Source of the DNA: Romboutsia hominis
Lineage (GTDB): Bacteria; Bacillota; Clostridia; Peptostreptococcales; Peptostreptococcaceae
Assembly (NCBI RefSeq): GCF_900002575.1
Contig: NZ_LN650648.1
Location: forward strand, 1,054,001-1,118,000
Length of the DNA: 64,000 nucleotides
Direction of reading: 5' to 3'
The notes under the pieces are model-generated. The model did not search any database. It was not told where the DNA came from and saw nothing but the letters and a program-made list of their open reading frames with translations. Position numbers and translations under genes: made by a program. Shown one piece after another: positions 16,161-25,873 of the stretch; within the stretch, counting starts at the first letter, position 1; the number at the start of each line of letters is the position of its first letter.

Positions 16161-16288
16161 ACTATTATTTAAGGTTAAATTTTAATCGAAGCTTATAGCT
16201 ATTACAAATTACAAATGAAATTTCATCTAAGAATATATATACTTTATTTAAAGAATGAATTACTTGTTGTTTACGGTAAATATCGTAA

Positions 16289-16429
16289 ATAAGATTAAGT
16301 TATGATGATGTGGATGTTACTAAGTATATGGCCAAAATAACGGTTAATGATAGTGAGCATGTTAAGATTTGGTTGGATTATAATGATAAATATAAAAAGA
16401 AGGTACTAAAGCTTATAAATTCAAAGTAA
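16289..16429 (+). pseudogene. Gene fragment, C-terminal 46 codons of an unknown protein
   Basis: An open stretch without a start encodes RLSYDDVDVTKYMAKITVND, then SEHVKIWLDYNDKYKKK, and stops at 16427. Its base composition (GATGATGTGGATGTT, ATGGCC) is less AT-rich than its surroundings, as coding sequence is. No family is recognised. The rest of the 15970-16479 gap shows only the terminator at 16096. Confidence 0.4.
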
Positions 16430-16479
16430 ATATATAAAAACATTCTTTTCCTTGTATTAAGGTTAATTAGGGGGATTAT

Positions 16480-17688
16480 ATGAGAAAAATAATAAAATTA
16501 ATTGTAATAATTTTTTTATTAGGTCTATCAATTGGATGTAGCAGTAATGATAAATTAAAAGAATTAACTAAAGAAGAAAAAGTAGAGGATTTTGATTATT
16601 ATATAAATACAATGAAAGAAAATTACGGCAACTTCGATGTATTTTATAATAAATACAATACAGAATACTTAGATTTATATGATGTTTTTAAAGAAGAAGT
16701 AGAAAACAGTAATAGCAATGAAGAATTTTATAACAAAATGAACACTTTAATAAATTTACTTGGAGATGGTCATACCAATCTAATACCACCAGATAGCATA
16801 GATTGGTATATAAATTCATATAAAGAAAGTTATCAAGGTAATGTTTTAAATGATAAAGATTTAATAGATAAAAATAAAAAATGGAAAATCTACCTAGGTG
16901 AAAATAATAATTTACAAAGTTTAAATAAAAAAATTAATGAAAAGATGTTTAAAAATAATAAGGGGAATATAGAAACAAAGATAATTGATGATGAGATAGC
17001 GTATATTAAAATAAATAGTTTTGGAGAATTTACTAATGAAGATATTAATAAAATAAATGAGTTATATAAAGAGATTAATAATTATAAGGACTATATTATA
17101 GATATAAGAGGTAATGGAGGTGGTAATAGTAAATTATGGATTGACCATATAGTAAGTCCTATAGTAAACAATACATATGAAAGCACAACATATGCACTTC
17201 ATAAAGATGGAAAAATAACAAAAGAATATTATGAAGCAAGAGGAAATGATTTAAAGGATATAAATAAATTTCCTAACAAGGATATGTTAAAAAAAGTGAG
17301 AAATATAGAAGATTTTAAATATTACACTGAATATAAATTAAAATTTTCTAATGAAAGTATATTTGATGGTATAAAAAATAAAGAAGGTTATAATGGAAAT
17401 ATATATTTATTGGTAGATAAAAGAGTATTTTCAGCAGCTGAAGGATTGGCTATATTTTGTAAAGACAGTGGATGGGCAAAAGTTGTAGGAAATGAAAATA
17501 GCGGTGGTGATGGTGTAGGTATTGACCCTATAGTATTTAAATTACCAAATAGTGGTTTAGCCGTTAGAAGTACAGCAGAGAAAGGTTTAAATGCAGATGG
17601 AAGCAGTAATTTAGAAAATGGAACATCATTAGATTTATATATGAATTCCTTAGATGATTTAATCGAGTATATAAAAAATGATAATTAA
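16480..17688 (+). CDS. S41-family peptidase lipoprotein (tail-specific protease domain)
   Basis: 402 residues. A signal peptide with lipobox LSIGC places the acylated cysteine at position 20, so the protein is anchored outside the cell membrane. A helical region (about 30-130) precedes the TSPc domain. Key pieces are DIRGNGGGNSKLW (strand before the oxyanion loop), the catalytic serine S318 in VFSAAEGLAIF, and NENSGGDGVGIDPIVFKLPN. The lysine expected about 25 residues after the serine is not obvious: the region reads GWAKVVGNENSGG. No PDZ domain is seen, as in the short IRBP-like S41 enzymes. GGGGGAT precedes the ATG. Confidence 0.8.
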   Translation: MRKIIKLIVIIFLLGLSIGCSSNDKLKELTKEEKVEDFDYYINTMKENYGNFDVFYNKYNTEYLDLYDVFKEEVENSNSNEEFYNKMNTLINLLGDGHTNLIPPDSIDWYINSYKESYQGNVLNDKDLIDKNKKWKIYLGENNNLQSLNKKINEKMFKNNKGNIETKIIDDEIAYIKINSFGEFTNEDINKINELYKEINNYKDYIIDIRGNGGGNSKLWIDHIVSPIVNNTYESTTYALHKDGKITKEYYEARGNDLKDINKFPNKDMLKKVRNIEDFKYYTEYKLKFSNESIFDGIKNKEGYNGNIYLLVDKRVFSAAEGLAIFCKDSGWAKVVGNENSGGDGVGIDPIVFKLPNSGLAVRSTAEKGLNADGSSNLENGTSLDLYMNSLDDLIEYIKNDN

Positions 17689-17780
17689 TAGTTGTAATAC
17701 GTTCAGCAAATCTAGGTACAGAGAATTAATAGATAAGTATAGCAAAGAAGGGTGGTAGAAGTTTACTAAATTTAATTACA

Positions 17781-17830
17781 AACTCTATCTTAGTATGTAT
17801 ATTACAAAAACTATGATAGAGTTATTTTAT
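17781..17830 (+). terminator. Rho-independent terminator
   Basis: AACTCTATC...GATAGAGTT with a long inner loop is followed by ATTTTATTTT. It lies downstream of the S41 peptidase gene. Confidence 0.65.
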
Positions 17831-17955
17831 TTTGCTTAGTTAATAGTTTTTAAATGTATTTTTAAGGGTATTTATCATTTTAAATAAGTTAAGTCTAACT
17901 ATAAAAATGATAGTTAAATACATTTATCATACATAGTTAAAGGAGCATAATAAAA

Positions 17956-18252
17956 ATGAAATATTTTATTGTTGAAGGAAAACTAAAAAATCAAAATCCA
18001 ATTGATGAAAATATCATGAAAAAGCACATGGCTTATTCTCAAAAGGCAATGGATGAAGGATTAATATTAATGGCTGGACTTAAAGAAAATATGAGTGGAG
18101 GACTATTTGTTATGAAGGCAGAATCTATTGAAAAAATAGATGAATACCTATCTAATGAGCCACTTAAACTTTCTGGTATACAAGATTACAACGTTATAGA
18201 ATTTTTACCTCATTACTTTAACCAATCACCTAGTGAATGGTTTAATAACTAA
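17956..18252 (+). CDS. YciI family protein
   Basis: 98 residues with the dimeric ferredoxin-like YCII fold: MKYFIVEGKLKNQNPI, the conserved histidine in KKHMAYSQKAMDEG, GLILMAGLKENMSGGLFVMKA, and the final FLPHYF. The family His and Asp site (H28 here) suggests a small hydrolase or dehydrochlorinase-like activity, but true substrates are unknown. AGGAGCATAA precedes the start. It is monocistronic. Confidence 0.85.
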   Translation: MKYFIVEGKLKNQNPIDENIMKKHMAYSQKAMDEGLILMAGLKENMSGGLFVMKAESIEKIDEYLSNEPLKLSGIQDYNVIEFLPHYFNQSPSEWFNN

Positions 18253-18325
18253 TTTATAAAAAATTAATTGAACGTATTTATAAAACTAGTATGTAAAGGG
18301 GAGATAAAATTAAAAATAGACTACA

Positions 18326-18380
18326 AAATAACTGTACTTTAGTGATTTAAATATATAAATGCTAAAGTTCAGTTATTTCT
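18326..18380 (+). terminator. Rho-independent terminator
   Basis: AAATAACTGtACTTTAG pairs with CTAAAGTtCAGTTATTT across a 19-base loop, downstream of the YciI gene. Confidence 0.6.
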
Positions 18381-18493
18381 TTAGTTTATATATTCTACAA
18401 AATATATCTTATTTGGTAAGTTTTCTATTCTTATATTTTACAATTATACTATAATTAAAGAGTTTAGAATAAGATAGTTAATATTTATTAATA

Positions 18494-18522
18494 AGGAGGA
18501 ACGAAACGTTCCTCTTTTTTAT
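18494..18522 (+). terminator. GGAACG-family terminator (AAA loop variant)
   Basis: GAGGAACG-AAA-CGTTCCTC followed by TTTTTT. It stands just before the XRE operator and probably insulates the defence cluster from upstream transcription. Confidence 0.8.
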
Positions 18523-18546
18523 TTAATAAATAACCCAATAATATTG

Positions 18547-18573
18547 AATAATAACCCAAAATGGGTTATTATT
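18547..18573. promoter_or_regulatory. Operator-like palindrome before the XRE gene
   Basis: A perfect 12-bp inverted repeat, AATAATAACCCA-AAA-TGGGTTATTATT, lies 16 bases upstream of the XRE start codon. Two further half-sites flank it: AATAACCCA at about 18528 and AATGGGT at about 18575. This layout suggests autoregulation by the encoded helix-turn-helix protein. Confidence 0.6.
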
Positions 18574-18588
18574 TAATGGGTGATAAAA

Positions 18589-19158
18589 ATGGATAATTTA
18601 GGAAAAAAACTCAAAGAAGCTAGAAAAAGAAAAAATATAACTCAAGAAGAACTAGCTAAAAGGATTGGAATAAGCAAACATGCAATAGCAAAATATGAAC
18701 AAGGGCAAAGAGAACCTAATTTAAAAATACTTACAAGTATTATAGATGAACTTGAAATGGACTTTTGGGAAGTAGCACAAGATGCTAATTTAGAAATAGA
18801 AGCAGCACCTCCTTATGAAGAAGGTATTAAATTTGGTGATGAGGTATATGAAAAGGCTATGAAAAAGCTAGATGGAATGTTTAAGGAAAAGGATATTAAG
18901 TATCTTGATAAAGAGGAAATGTTAAAAAAGGTACTTTGCGAAAATAGGGATCTAGGAGTTAACAGAAGGCTTATATCAATGTGCCATAGGGAGTATTGTA
19001 AGAGGTTTGGTGTTAAGAACAATGGTGTTATAAGCTTTGATAGTTATACATATTTTGATGATTTTAAGAGAGAGTTTTATGATGAACTTGTAAGGGCTTT
19101 ATTGTTTACTGTTGAGCTCAAGATGAAGGAAGCTGAGGATAGGATAAAGAAGTATTAA
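18589..19158 (+). CDS. XRE-family regulator at the head of the helicase cluster
   Basis: 189 residues from the ATG at 18589, with a GGGTGA site; a GTG at 18580 is in frame but lies inside that site. Residues 1-65 form a standard XRE domain (LGKKLKEARKRKNITQEELA, then RIGISKHAIAKYEQGQREPN). The remaining 120 residues, with FGDEVYEKAMKKLDGMF and CHREYCKRFGVKNNG, form an acidic helical domain I do not recognise. It probably represses its own promoter through the palindrome just upstream, and may control the helicase operon that starts 110 bases later. Confidence 0.75.
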   Translation: MDNLGKKLKEARKRKNITQEELAKRIGISKHAIAKYEQGQREPNLKILTSIIDELEMDFWEVAQDANLEIEAAPPYEEGIKFGDEVYEKAMKKLDGMFKEKDIKYLDKEEMLKKVLCENRDLGVNRRLISMCHREYCKRFGVKNNGVISFDSYTYFDDFKREFYDELVRALLFTVELKMKEAEDRIKKY

Positions 19159-19268
19159 TTTAAATATTACAAACTTAATACATAATAATTAGCTATTATA
19201 CAATGGTAATAAGTAAAATTAAATTAAATAATTATAAAATATAAGAATATATTGGAGGAGCATGGAAA

Positions 19269-21687
19269 TTGAATGCAAAAGACCCTAAGTACTCAGTATC
19301 TATATACAACAAAATATTGGACGAAAATACCATAAATGATATAAAAGAGTACTTAAAAAAAGGAATAACAGTATACTTGTTTATAAATGAGAAGGTAAAT
19401 AAAGAAATTTTGCCAGATATACTAAAGTATGCAATAGAAAGTTATTTTCTAATTGTAACTCAAATAAATATAAATTTATATAACAAAGGATTAAAGAGCA
19501 TTGATAATGATATATTAGATTATGATTTTTTTGAAAATGTATGCAAAGATAAAGAGAACGAATTTAATAATCAACAATTTAAAATAGTTCACTCAAAAGT
19601 AGATGCTAATATTTTGATAAAAGCTGGTGCTGGAACTGGCAAAACTACAACAATGATAAATAGGATTTTATTTTTAAGACATATGAATAGATTCTTTAAA
19701 CTAAATGAAGTTGTACTCATAACATTTACTAATGAAGCTAGTATTCAAATGAGAGAAAGACTTATAAAAAGAATAGAAAAATACTATAGTTTAACAAAAG
19801 ATAATAAATACCTTAAATGGCTAGATGAAGTAGCTAATATGAGAATAAGAACAATACATTCTTTTGCAAGAGATATACTAGAAAAACATGGAGAGCATTT
19901 AGGTTTTTATGATAATTTCAAAATAACAACATTTAAATATAAAAGATACAAATTAATAGAAAAATACATTGAGGAATTTAAAAACTCAAATGATGATAAT
20001 ATATATTCTGAATTTGAGAGAATTCCACAATATGAGCTTATTAGAAAGATTATAGCTATAATCGAAAAATTGGATAACTTTGCAGTAGATACAAACTCTA
20101 TAAATTATAATGTAAACTTTGGAGATGAATCATCAGGATTTAATAAAATGTTAGAGTTTATAATTAAAAATGTTACAAATGAACTTGAACAAATAAAAAA
20201 GAAAATAATTCATGGGAAATAAATGATTTAATAAAAAAATTGCCAAACTTAGAATTTAAAAATGGACATAATTTAAATTTAAAAGTTTTGATGGTAGATG
20301 AATTTCAAGATACTGATAAAACTCAAGTAGACTTTGTATCTTGGATAATTGAACATTCAAATGCAAAACTATTTGTAGTTGGTGATGAAAAGCAAAGTAT
20401 ATATAGATTTAGAGGGGCTGATTATACAGCATTTGAACAACTAAAGAAAAACTTCCAACAGATTTCAATAGATAAACTTAATGAATTTAGCTTAGTAAGA
20501 AACTATAGAACTAATAAAAAATTATTAAATAATATTGATGAATGGTTTGTTGAAATAGGAGATAGAGTAGAAAGATTTAATTACAATGAGAGTGATAGAA
20601 TATATTCACTTAAAAATAGTGAATGTGAAAATGAAATAGAAATAAGAGATTTAGAAATGTCTCTTAGCAAAACAGATTTAATAAAAAATCTTTTAGATAT
20701 AAAAAAAGAAACTGAGGAAGTTTGTATTTTAGTTAGAAGAAATAGTGATGTTAGTTATATAAAAGAAATATGCGATGAAAATGCTATACCTTGTGAAGTA
20801 TCATCTACAGGAGATTTTTTTAGATGTGAACCAGTAAGAGAACTTTACATAATGATTAAATCTCTAATTAATAAAAATGATAATAAAACAATTTATTCAT
20901 TGTTAAATACATCATACAGTGATGTAGAGATAAGTAAATTGGAATTATTAAAAAGTATATCTATGGAAGAAAATGATATAAATAAACTTTTAAAGAGCTA
21001 CTTAGAAAAATTAAATTGGGATAAGTATATACAAAAATCAAAAGTAGAATCTCCGATAACATTAATAGAAGAAATGATAAACGATATAAAACCAGAAGTA
21101 AAATATTATAAAAGTAAATTGAATAAGTTTAGTAAAGAAGATGCTAAAGTAATGGCTACTGAGTACAAAATGAACTTAGATCATTGTATGTTTTTAATTA
21201 GAAAAAATTTTAATAAAAATGCATCAACTTTAAATAGTATAGAAAATTATCTAAAAATAAATATACAAACAAATGATGTAGAGAGTATAAAAAAAGCAAA
21301 TCAAACATATAAGAGAAACTTCATAAAATGTATGACAATACATAAATCAAAGGGATTAGAATTTGACTATGTAGTGCTTCCAGAAACATCACATGAGTTT
21401 GTTCCAAATAAAAGAGACTTAGAAATTATAATCAGTAGAGATAGATTTGAAAATGTAAACATAGCTTATAAGATAACTTTTGGAAATAGTATAAAAACTG
21501 TTTCAAATAATTTATATAAGGAACTAAAATTTGATGAAAAAAAGAGATAATAGGGGAAGAAACACGATTATTTTATGTAGCATTAACTCGTGCTAAAAAA
21601 GAACTATATGTTCATAAAAAGAGCATAACGTCATCTAATATAAACTCATGGATGACTTTAATTCCGGAGGTACAGTATAATGTTTAG
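19269..21687 (+). CDS. AddA/UvrD-like superfamily I helicase, interrupted by two -1 frame changes
   Basis: About 806 residues if read through. Start is the TTG at 19269 behind GGAGGAG. Frame 1 (19269-20222) holds Walker A GAGTGKTT (residues 120-127), motif Ia (ITFTNEAS) and Ib (IRTIHSFAR). Frame 2 (to 21550) holds motif II VDEFQDTDKTQ, motif III GDEKQSIYRFRGAD, motif IV LVRNYRT and motif V TIHKSKGLEFDYVVLPE. Frame 3 (to 21687) holds motif VI LFYVALTRAKKELYV. Both changes are -1 and lie on A_AAA_AAG. So the ATPase is complete only if both shifts occur, or if each A run really has one more A. It overlaps the next gene by 8 bases. It could be a pseudogene or an assembly error. Confidence 0.75.
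20195..20201 (+). other. Slippery heptamer A_AAA_AAG, first frame change
   Basis: Zero-frame codons ATA AAA AAG end at 20201. A -1 slip continues GAA AAT AAT TCA TGG, joining the second part of the helicase exactly. Without it, translation stops at 20222. Confidence 0.6.
21538..21544 (+). other. Slippery heptamer A_AAA_AAG, second frame change
   Basis: Codons GAA AAA AAG end at 21544. A -1 slip continues GAG ATA ATA GGG GAA and reaches motif VI. Without it, translation stops two codons later, at 21550. Confidence 0.6.
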
Positions 21688-24232
21688 GGTTGAAATACAT
21701 GATAACTCATATGAATATTTTTCAAAGATAGATTTAGAAGAGAATGCATTTCATATAACTTCAAATCTATCCTTAGAAAAATTAATCAAAGAAAACAATA
21801 AAAATCCAAGCTACGTATGGAAAGTAAAAAATATAACTCATTTATTAGAAAATATATATCCTAATCTTCATGACTTACTAAATAACAATAGATTAAAAAT
21901 AGATCTTAGAGATATTTTAATAAAAAATGAAGTACATGAGAGCTTAATGAAAGAAGAAAATATAAAAATACTATTTAGTGATTATATATTTTTAATACAA
22001 AGTGGAATAAGACAAATTCCAACTATAGAAAACATAAGCAAAGAACAAGAAGTAATAATAAATATATTTAACCAATTTGTACAAAAAGGAAGTGTACAAG
22101 AAATAATAAAAGAATTATCATCAGCAGCAAACTTAAAAAATAAATATACAGAAGTTATAAATGAAAATATAAAGACAATATATTTATATAACTTCAATAA
22201 CTTATATTTATCTAGAATGGTATTTTTCACAAGATTAAAGTACCTAGGATATGAAGTTGTATTTAGAATACCTCAATTAAATATAGAAAATATTGATGAG
22301 CCTTGGAAAAAACTATATTCTAAAAAGTATTTTATGTGGGATGAAAGTAAGTATATAAAATATAATCCATTAGAAAAAAGTACATATACCGATTACATAC
22401 AAGGACTTGAAGTAAAGGATGATAATAAAGATATAGTATTTAAAGAATTTTTAGGAAGCTTTGAGTTTAAAAATGAGCTAAAACATAATAAAGATAAATC
22501 TATATCATATTATGCACTAGATACAAATCTTATAAATCAAGTTTTTGACATAGATGAAGAAAAAGAACAACATATGCCCCTTATAAAATTTATGACTAAC
22601 ATATATACTCCTAAGTTTAAAGACTCAGATATATATTTAAATTATAGTTTATTAACGGAGCTTTTAACATCAGGGTGGATTGAAATAAAAGAAGGAAACC
22701 GGATCATAAATGGAATAGATCATTTAGATTTTATAAAAAATTTAGAAAGTTACTTTGAAGGATTAGAAGATATAGAATCTATTTTAAATAGAATAGAAGA
22801 TCTGAGAAATTTAAAACTAGCTAGCGATACCATGGAAAACAAGGTAAAGCAAAAAATAATTAAAAACAAAGTTAAAAGATATTTATCAAATCCTTTTAGA
22901 TGCATATCATATGTAAATGTTGAAAATTATGATATAACAATAGTTCAATTTAAGTCTTTAATAGAGAGATTAAGATATATATTAAGAAACATCTTAAAAA
23001 GGGAAGATGAATTTGTTGAATATAATAAAAATACAATATTTTTAAAATCAATACTAGAGAAAAATATATTTATAAATGAATTAAGAGAGGATGAGGAATA
23101 TAAACCTATAATAGATAAAATATATAAAGCATTAGAATATAAGCATGATATAGATATTATATACAAAGAAGATGTAAAAGAGCTTACAAGAATACTTTTA
23201 AGTAAAAATAGTGAAGAAGAAACACACAAAGTACTTCCAATTGACACGATAGATGGAGATTGGCAAAGAAAAGTATATGATGAAATTCATATAACAGATT
23301 TATCATTTAAATCATATCAAAAGTATCTAGAATCTAGAAAAACTATAGGAAAGTATATAAATCATAAATTTATAAATAAAATACTAAATACAAATATGTA
23401 TAAAGATAAAGAAGAATTAAAAAAATGCTTAGAGATAGCTAAACTATCAGTAAATAATACTGAGCAATTTTTCAGCTTTGATATATCAAATTTAATAGTA
23501 AACTATAAAGGTAAAATTGTGCTAAGTTATATACAAAACCTGAGGGATGGAGATAGCGAAAGTATATTACTTAGAGTATTAAAAAATTTATACCAAAGAG
23601 AACATAATATAGAAAATACACTCTTAGATTATTTAGATAATATAGAAATAGAAGAAAACAAAAAAGAACCTCTTATAATAACTAACGATATATTAAACAA
23701 ACATAGAGTAATATCACCAGTTGGATATAGAGATTTAGACTTTTGTTATACTAAATTTATATACTCAAATATACTAGAATCAAATGTAATATATGAAAGT
23801 GATTTCCATCATAAGCTATTATTTTCAACAATTATATCGCTTTTAAAAAGAGATATACCAAACTATGAAGATAATATAAAAAGATTTTTATTTCCACTTT
23901 TTCCACAATGGAATGAAACTACAAAGGAGAATATGGTAATGACAAATCTTAAAAACCTACAACTAAAAGAGTATTATTTATATGAAAATATAAATTTTCC
24001 TAAAAATATAGATAGATTACAAATACTTATGAGCAAATATATAGTTACAGAAAAGTATAAGGTTAAAAATAGATATGAAGAAAATAAACTAGATACAGAA
24101 AAATTATTTAAAGAATTTAGCACAAATTACTTAAATAATAATGAGTTATATAATCCTGGTAGACATTGTACAATGTGTCCACATATTTTAATTTGTGATA
24201 AGGGGGAATATCCAGTTGAGCGAGATAATTAG
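21680..24232 (+). CDS. AddB-like protein with iron-sulfur cysteines but no visible nuclease motif
   Basis: 850 residues. ATG at 21680 behind CCGGAGG, overlapping the helicase end by 8 bases, so translation is probably coupled. The C-terminus has the AddB/Cas4-type iron-sulfur pattern: one cysteine after a Ser/Tyr-rich lead-in (ISPVGYRDLDFCYTKFIYSN, C689) and a C-x2-C-x5-C cluster (HCTMCPHILIC; C830, C833, C839). Between them, where AddB has the G-x-x-D and E-x-K nuclease residues, I find none. The N-terminal 600 residues are helical, with no Walker A motif. It is best seen as a scaffold-like AddB relative and partner of the helicase upstream. Confidence in AddB kinship is moderate. Confidence 0.6.
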   Translation: MFRVEIHDNSYEYFSKIDLEENAFHITSNLSLEKLIKENNKNPSYVWKVKNITHLLENIYPNLHDLLNNNRLKIDLRDILIKNEVHESLMKEENIKILFSDYIFLIQSGIRQIPTIENISKEQEVIINIFNQFVQKGSVQEIIKELSSAANLKNKYTEVINENIKTIYLYNFNNLYLSRMVFFTRLKYLGYEVVFRIPQLNIENIDEPWKKLYSKKYFMWDESKYIKYNPLEKSTYTDYIQGLEVKDDNKDIVFKEFLGSFEFKNELKHNKDKSISYYALDTNLINQVFDIDEEKEQHMPLIKFMTNIYTPKFKDSDIYLNYSLLTELLTSGWIEIKEGNRIINGIDHLDFIKNLESYFEGLEDIESILNRIEDLRNLKLASDTMENKVKQKIIKNKVKRYLSNPFRCISYVNVENYDITIVQFKSLIERLRYILRNILKREDEFVEYNKNTIFLKSILEKNIFINELREDEEYKPIIDKIYKALEYKHDIDIIYKEDVKELTRILLSKNSEEETHKVLPIDTIDGDWQRKVYDEIHITDLSFKSYQKYLESRKTIGKYINHKFINKILNTNMYKDKEELKKCLEIAKLSVNNTEQFFSFDISNLIVNYKGKIVLSYIQNLRDGDSESILLRVLKNLYQREHNIENTLLDYLDNIEIEENKKEPLIITNDILNKHRVISPVGYRDLDFCYTKFIYSNILESNVIYESDFHHKLLFSTIISLLKRDIPNYEDNIKRFLFPLFPQWNETTKENMVMTNLKNLQLKEYYLYENINFPKNIDRLQILMSKYIVTEKYKVKNRYEENKLDTEKLFKEFSTNYLNNNELYNPGRHCTMCPHILICDKGEYPVERDN

Positions 24233-25853
24233 TAAAAATGATTTAATAAGTTTTTTCTCAAATATAGCAGAAATATGGCAACATCATATAGACTACAATT
24301 TCTTCAAAGACATAGAGCTTTCTCCAGATCAAATTAAAATAATAGATCATGATGAAGATCAAATGCTGATTAATGGATATGCAGGTACAGGAAAAAGTAT
24401 AACTCTTTTATATAAATTTATAAATACGATACTAAGAGAAGCAGAGTCTAAAAAAATATTATATATTTCATATAATTATACATTAATAGCAGATACAATA
24501 AAGAAACTTAACGATAGTGAAATATATATGAAAAATAAACATCGACATGAAATAGATGTAACAACATACCATGAAATGGCTTATAAGCTTCTAAGAAAGC
24601 TAGAAGTAATAGATGGAAAGAAAAAATCAAAACTAACACAAGAAGAAATAATAAGAAACGATCAAGATGCACTTAGAAGAATAGGTGTAATTGTTGATAA
24701 GTATAAAAATCCACAATCAGAAGAGTATGAAAAAATACCAAAAGACGAAAAACTTTACTCAACACATGATGCTAGATTTATAAAAGATGAAATAAAGTGG
24801 ATGAAAGAAAATGGATTTGTAGATAAACCAGAATACATAGAAGTCGAAAGAAAAGGTCGTTCAAGAAGTATACGTCTTACAAAAAAGCAAAGAAATACTA
24901 TATACAAAATATTTGAAGTTTACAATAAAATGTTAAAAGAACAGTTTCATAACCATATGGACTTAGAAGATTATGCACTAGAGATAATAAGAAATAAAAA
25001 ATGGATAAAAGATGATTTAAAGTATGATTATGTATTTGTAGATGAAGTTCAAGACTTACAGCCTATGCAAATAAAAACATTAGTTATGCTTACAAAAAAA
25101 TCACTAATTATATCTGGTGACCCAAGACAAACAATTCATAGAAGAAGTCCATATTCATATGAAAAATTAGGAATAAATATAACTGAAAGAGGTCGAAATA
25201 GAGTTTTAAATAAAAACTACAGATGTAGTGCTCAGACAATGAGATTAGCAAACTCTCTAAACTTTGATAATGGAGAACATAAACTAGATAAAAGAAACTT
25301 CGTTAGAGAAGGAGATAAGCCACTTATAGTAAAATGTGAAAATGCAAATAAAGAAATGGAATTTGTTATAAATAAAATAAAAGAAATATTTGATGAAAAT
25401 CCTAATGAAACAGTAGCAGTTATACATAGAGAAGAATCAGAAATATCAAATAGTAGATATTCAGATAGATTAAAGGCACTAAAAGGACACTTTTTAAATG
25501 TAAGTGATAGTAAAAACTATAGCTCTAAGTTTAATACAAATAAAACAAAACAAATACTATACACATCAGCATACGATATAAAAGGATTAGAATTTGACCA
25601 TACATTCTTAATTCAGTTTAATGATGAGCATTATCCTCAAAAATATCAAATAGAGGAATTACTAAAAAATCAAGAGATGGATGAAAGTATGCTAAAAGAA
25701 GATATAGATGAGATAAAAAATATAGAAAAGAAATTATTATATGTAGCAATGACAAGAGCCAAGAAAAACTTATATATGACATACAGTGGAAATATATCAG
25801 AGTTTTCAAATGACTTTGAATCACAAGATTATGAAACACAAATATATAAGTAA
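24216..25853 (+). CDS. UvrD/HelD-like superfamily I helicase
   Basis: 545 residues from the TTG at 24216, which follows AGGGGGA at good spacing and overlaps the AddB-like gene by 17 bases. All main motifs are present in one frame: Q motif (LSPDQIKII), Walker A YAGTGKS (K60), motif II VFVDEVQDLQPMQ, motif III ISGDPRQTIHRR, motif IV NKNYRCSAQTM, motif V SAYDIKGLEFDHTFL and motif VI LLYVAMTRAKKNLY. It lacks the nuclease domain of AddA and is short for UvrD. The compact form is closer to helicase IV/HelD-type or orphan defence helicases. It should be an active 3'-5' translocase. Confidence 0.8.
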   Translation: MSEIISKNDLISFFSNIAEIWQHHIDYNFFKDIELSPDQIKIIDHDEDQMLINGYAGTGKSITLLYKFINTILREAESKKILYISYNYTLIADTIKKLNDSEIYMKNKHRHEIDVTTYHEMAYKLLRKLEVIDGKKKSKLTQEEIIRNDQDALRRIGVIVDKYKNPQSEEYEKIPKDEKLYSTHDARFIKDEIKWMKENGFVDKPEYIEVERKGRSRSIRLTKKQRNTIYKIFEVYNKMLKEQFHNHMDLEDYALEIIRNKKWIKDDLKYDYVFVDEVQDLQPMQIKTLVMLTKKSLIISGDPRQTIHRRSPYSYEKLGINITERGRNRVLNKNYRCSAQTMRLANSLNFDNGEHKLDKRNFVREGDKPLIVKCENANKEMEFVINKIKEIFDENPNETVAVIHREESEISNSRYSDRLKALKGHFLNVSDSKNYSSKFNTNKTKQILYTSAYDIKGLEFDHTFLIQFNDEHYPQKYQIEELLKNQEMDESMLKEDIDEIKNIEKKLLYVAMTRAKKNLYMTYSGNISEFSNDFESQDYETQIYK

Positions 25854-25873
25854 CAGCAAGGAGGGGATAATAT

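Noticed and set aside
21982-22230. Minus-strand frames inside the AddB-like and NusA-like genes
   Set aside because: They are hydrophobic shadows of AT-rich coding sequence, without ribosome sites or family matches.
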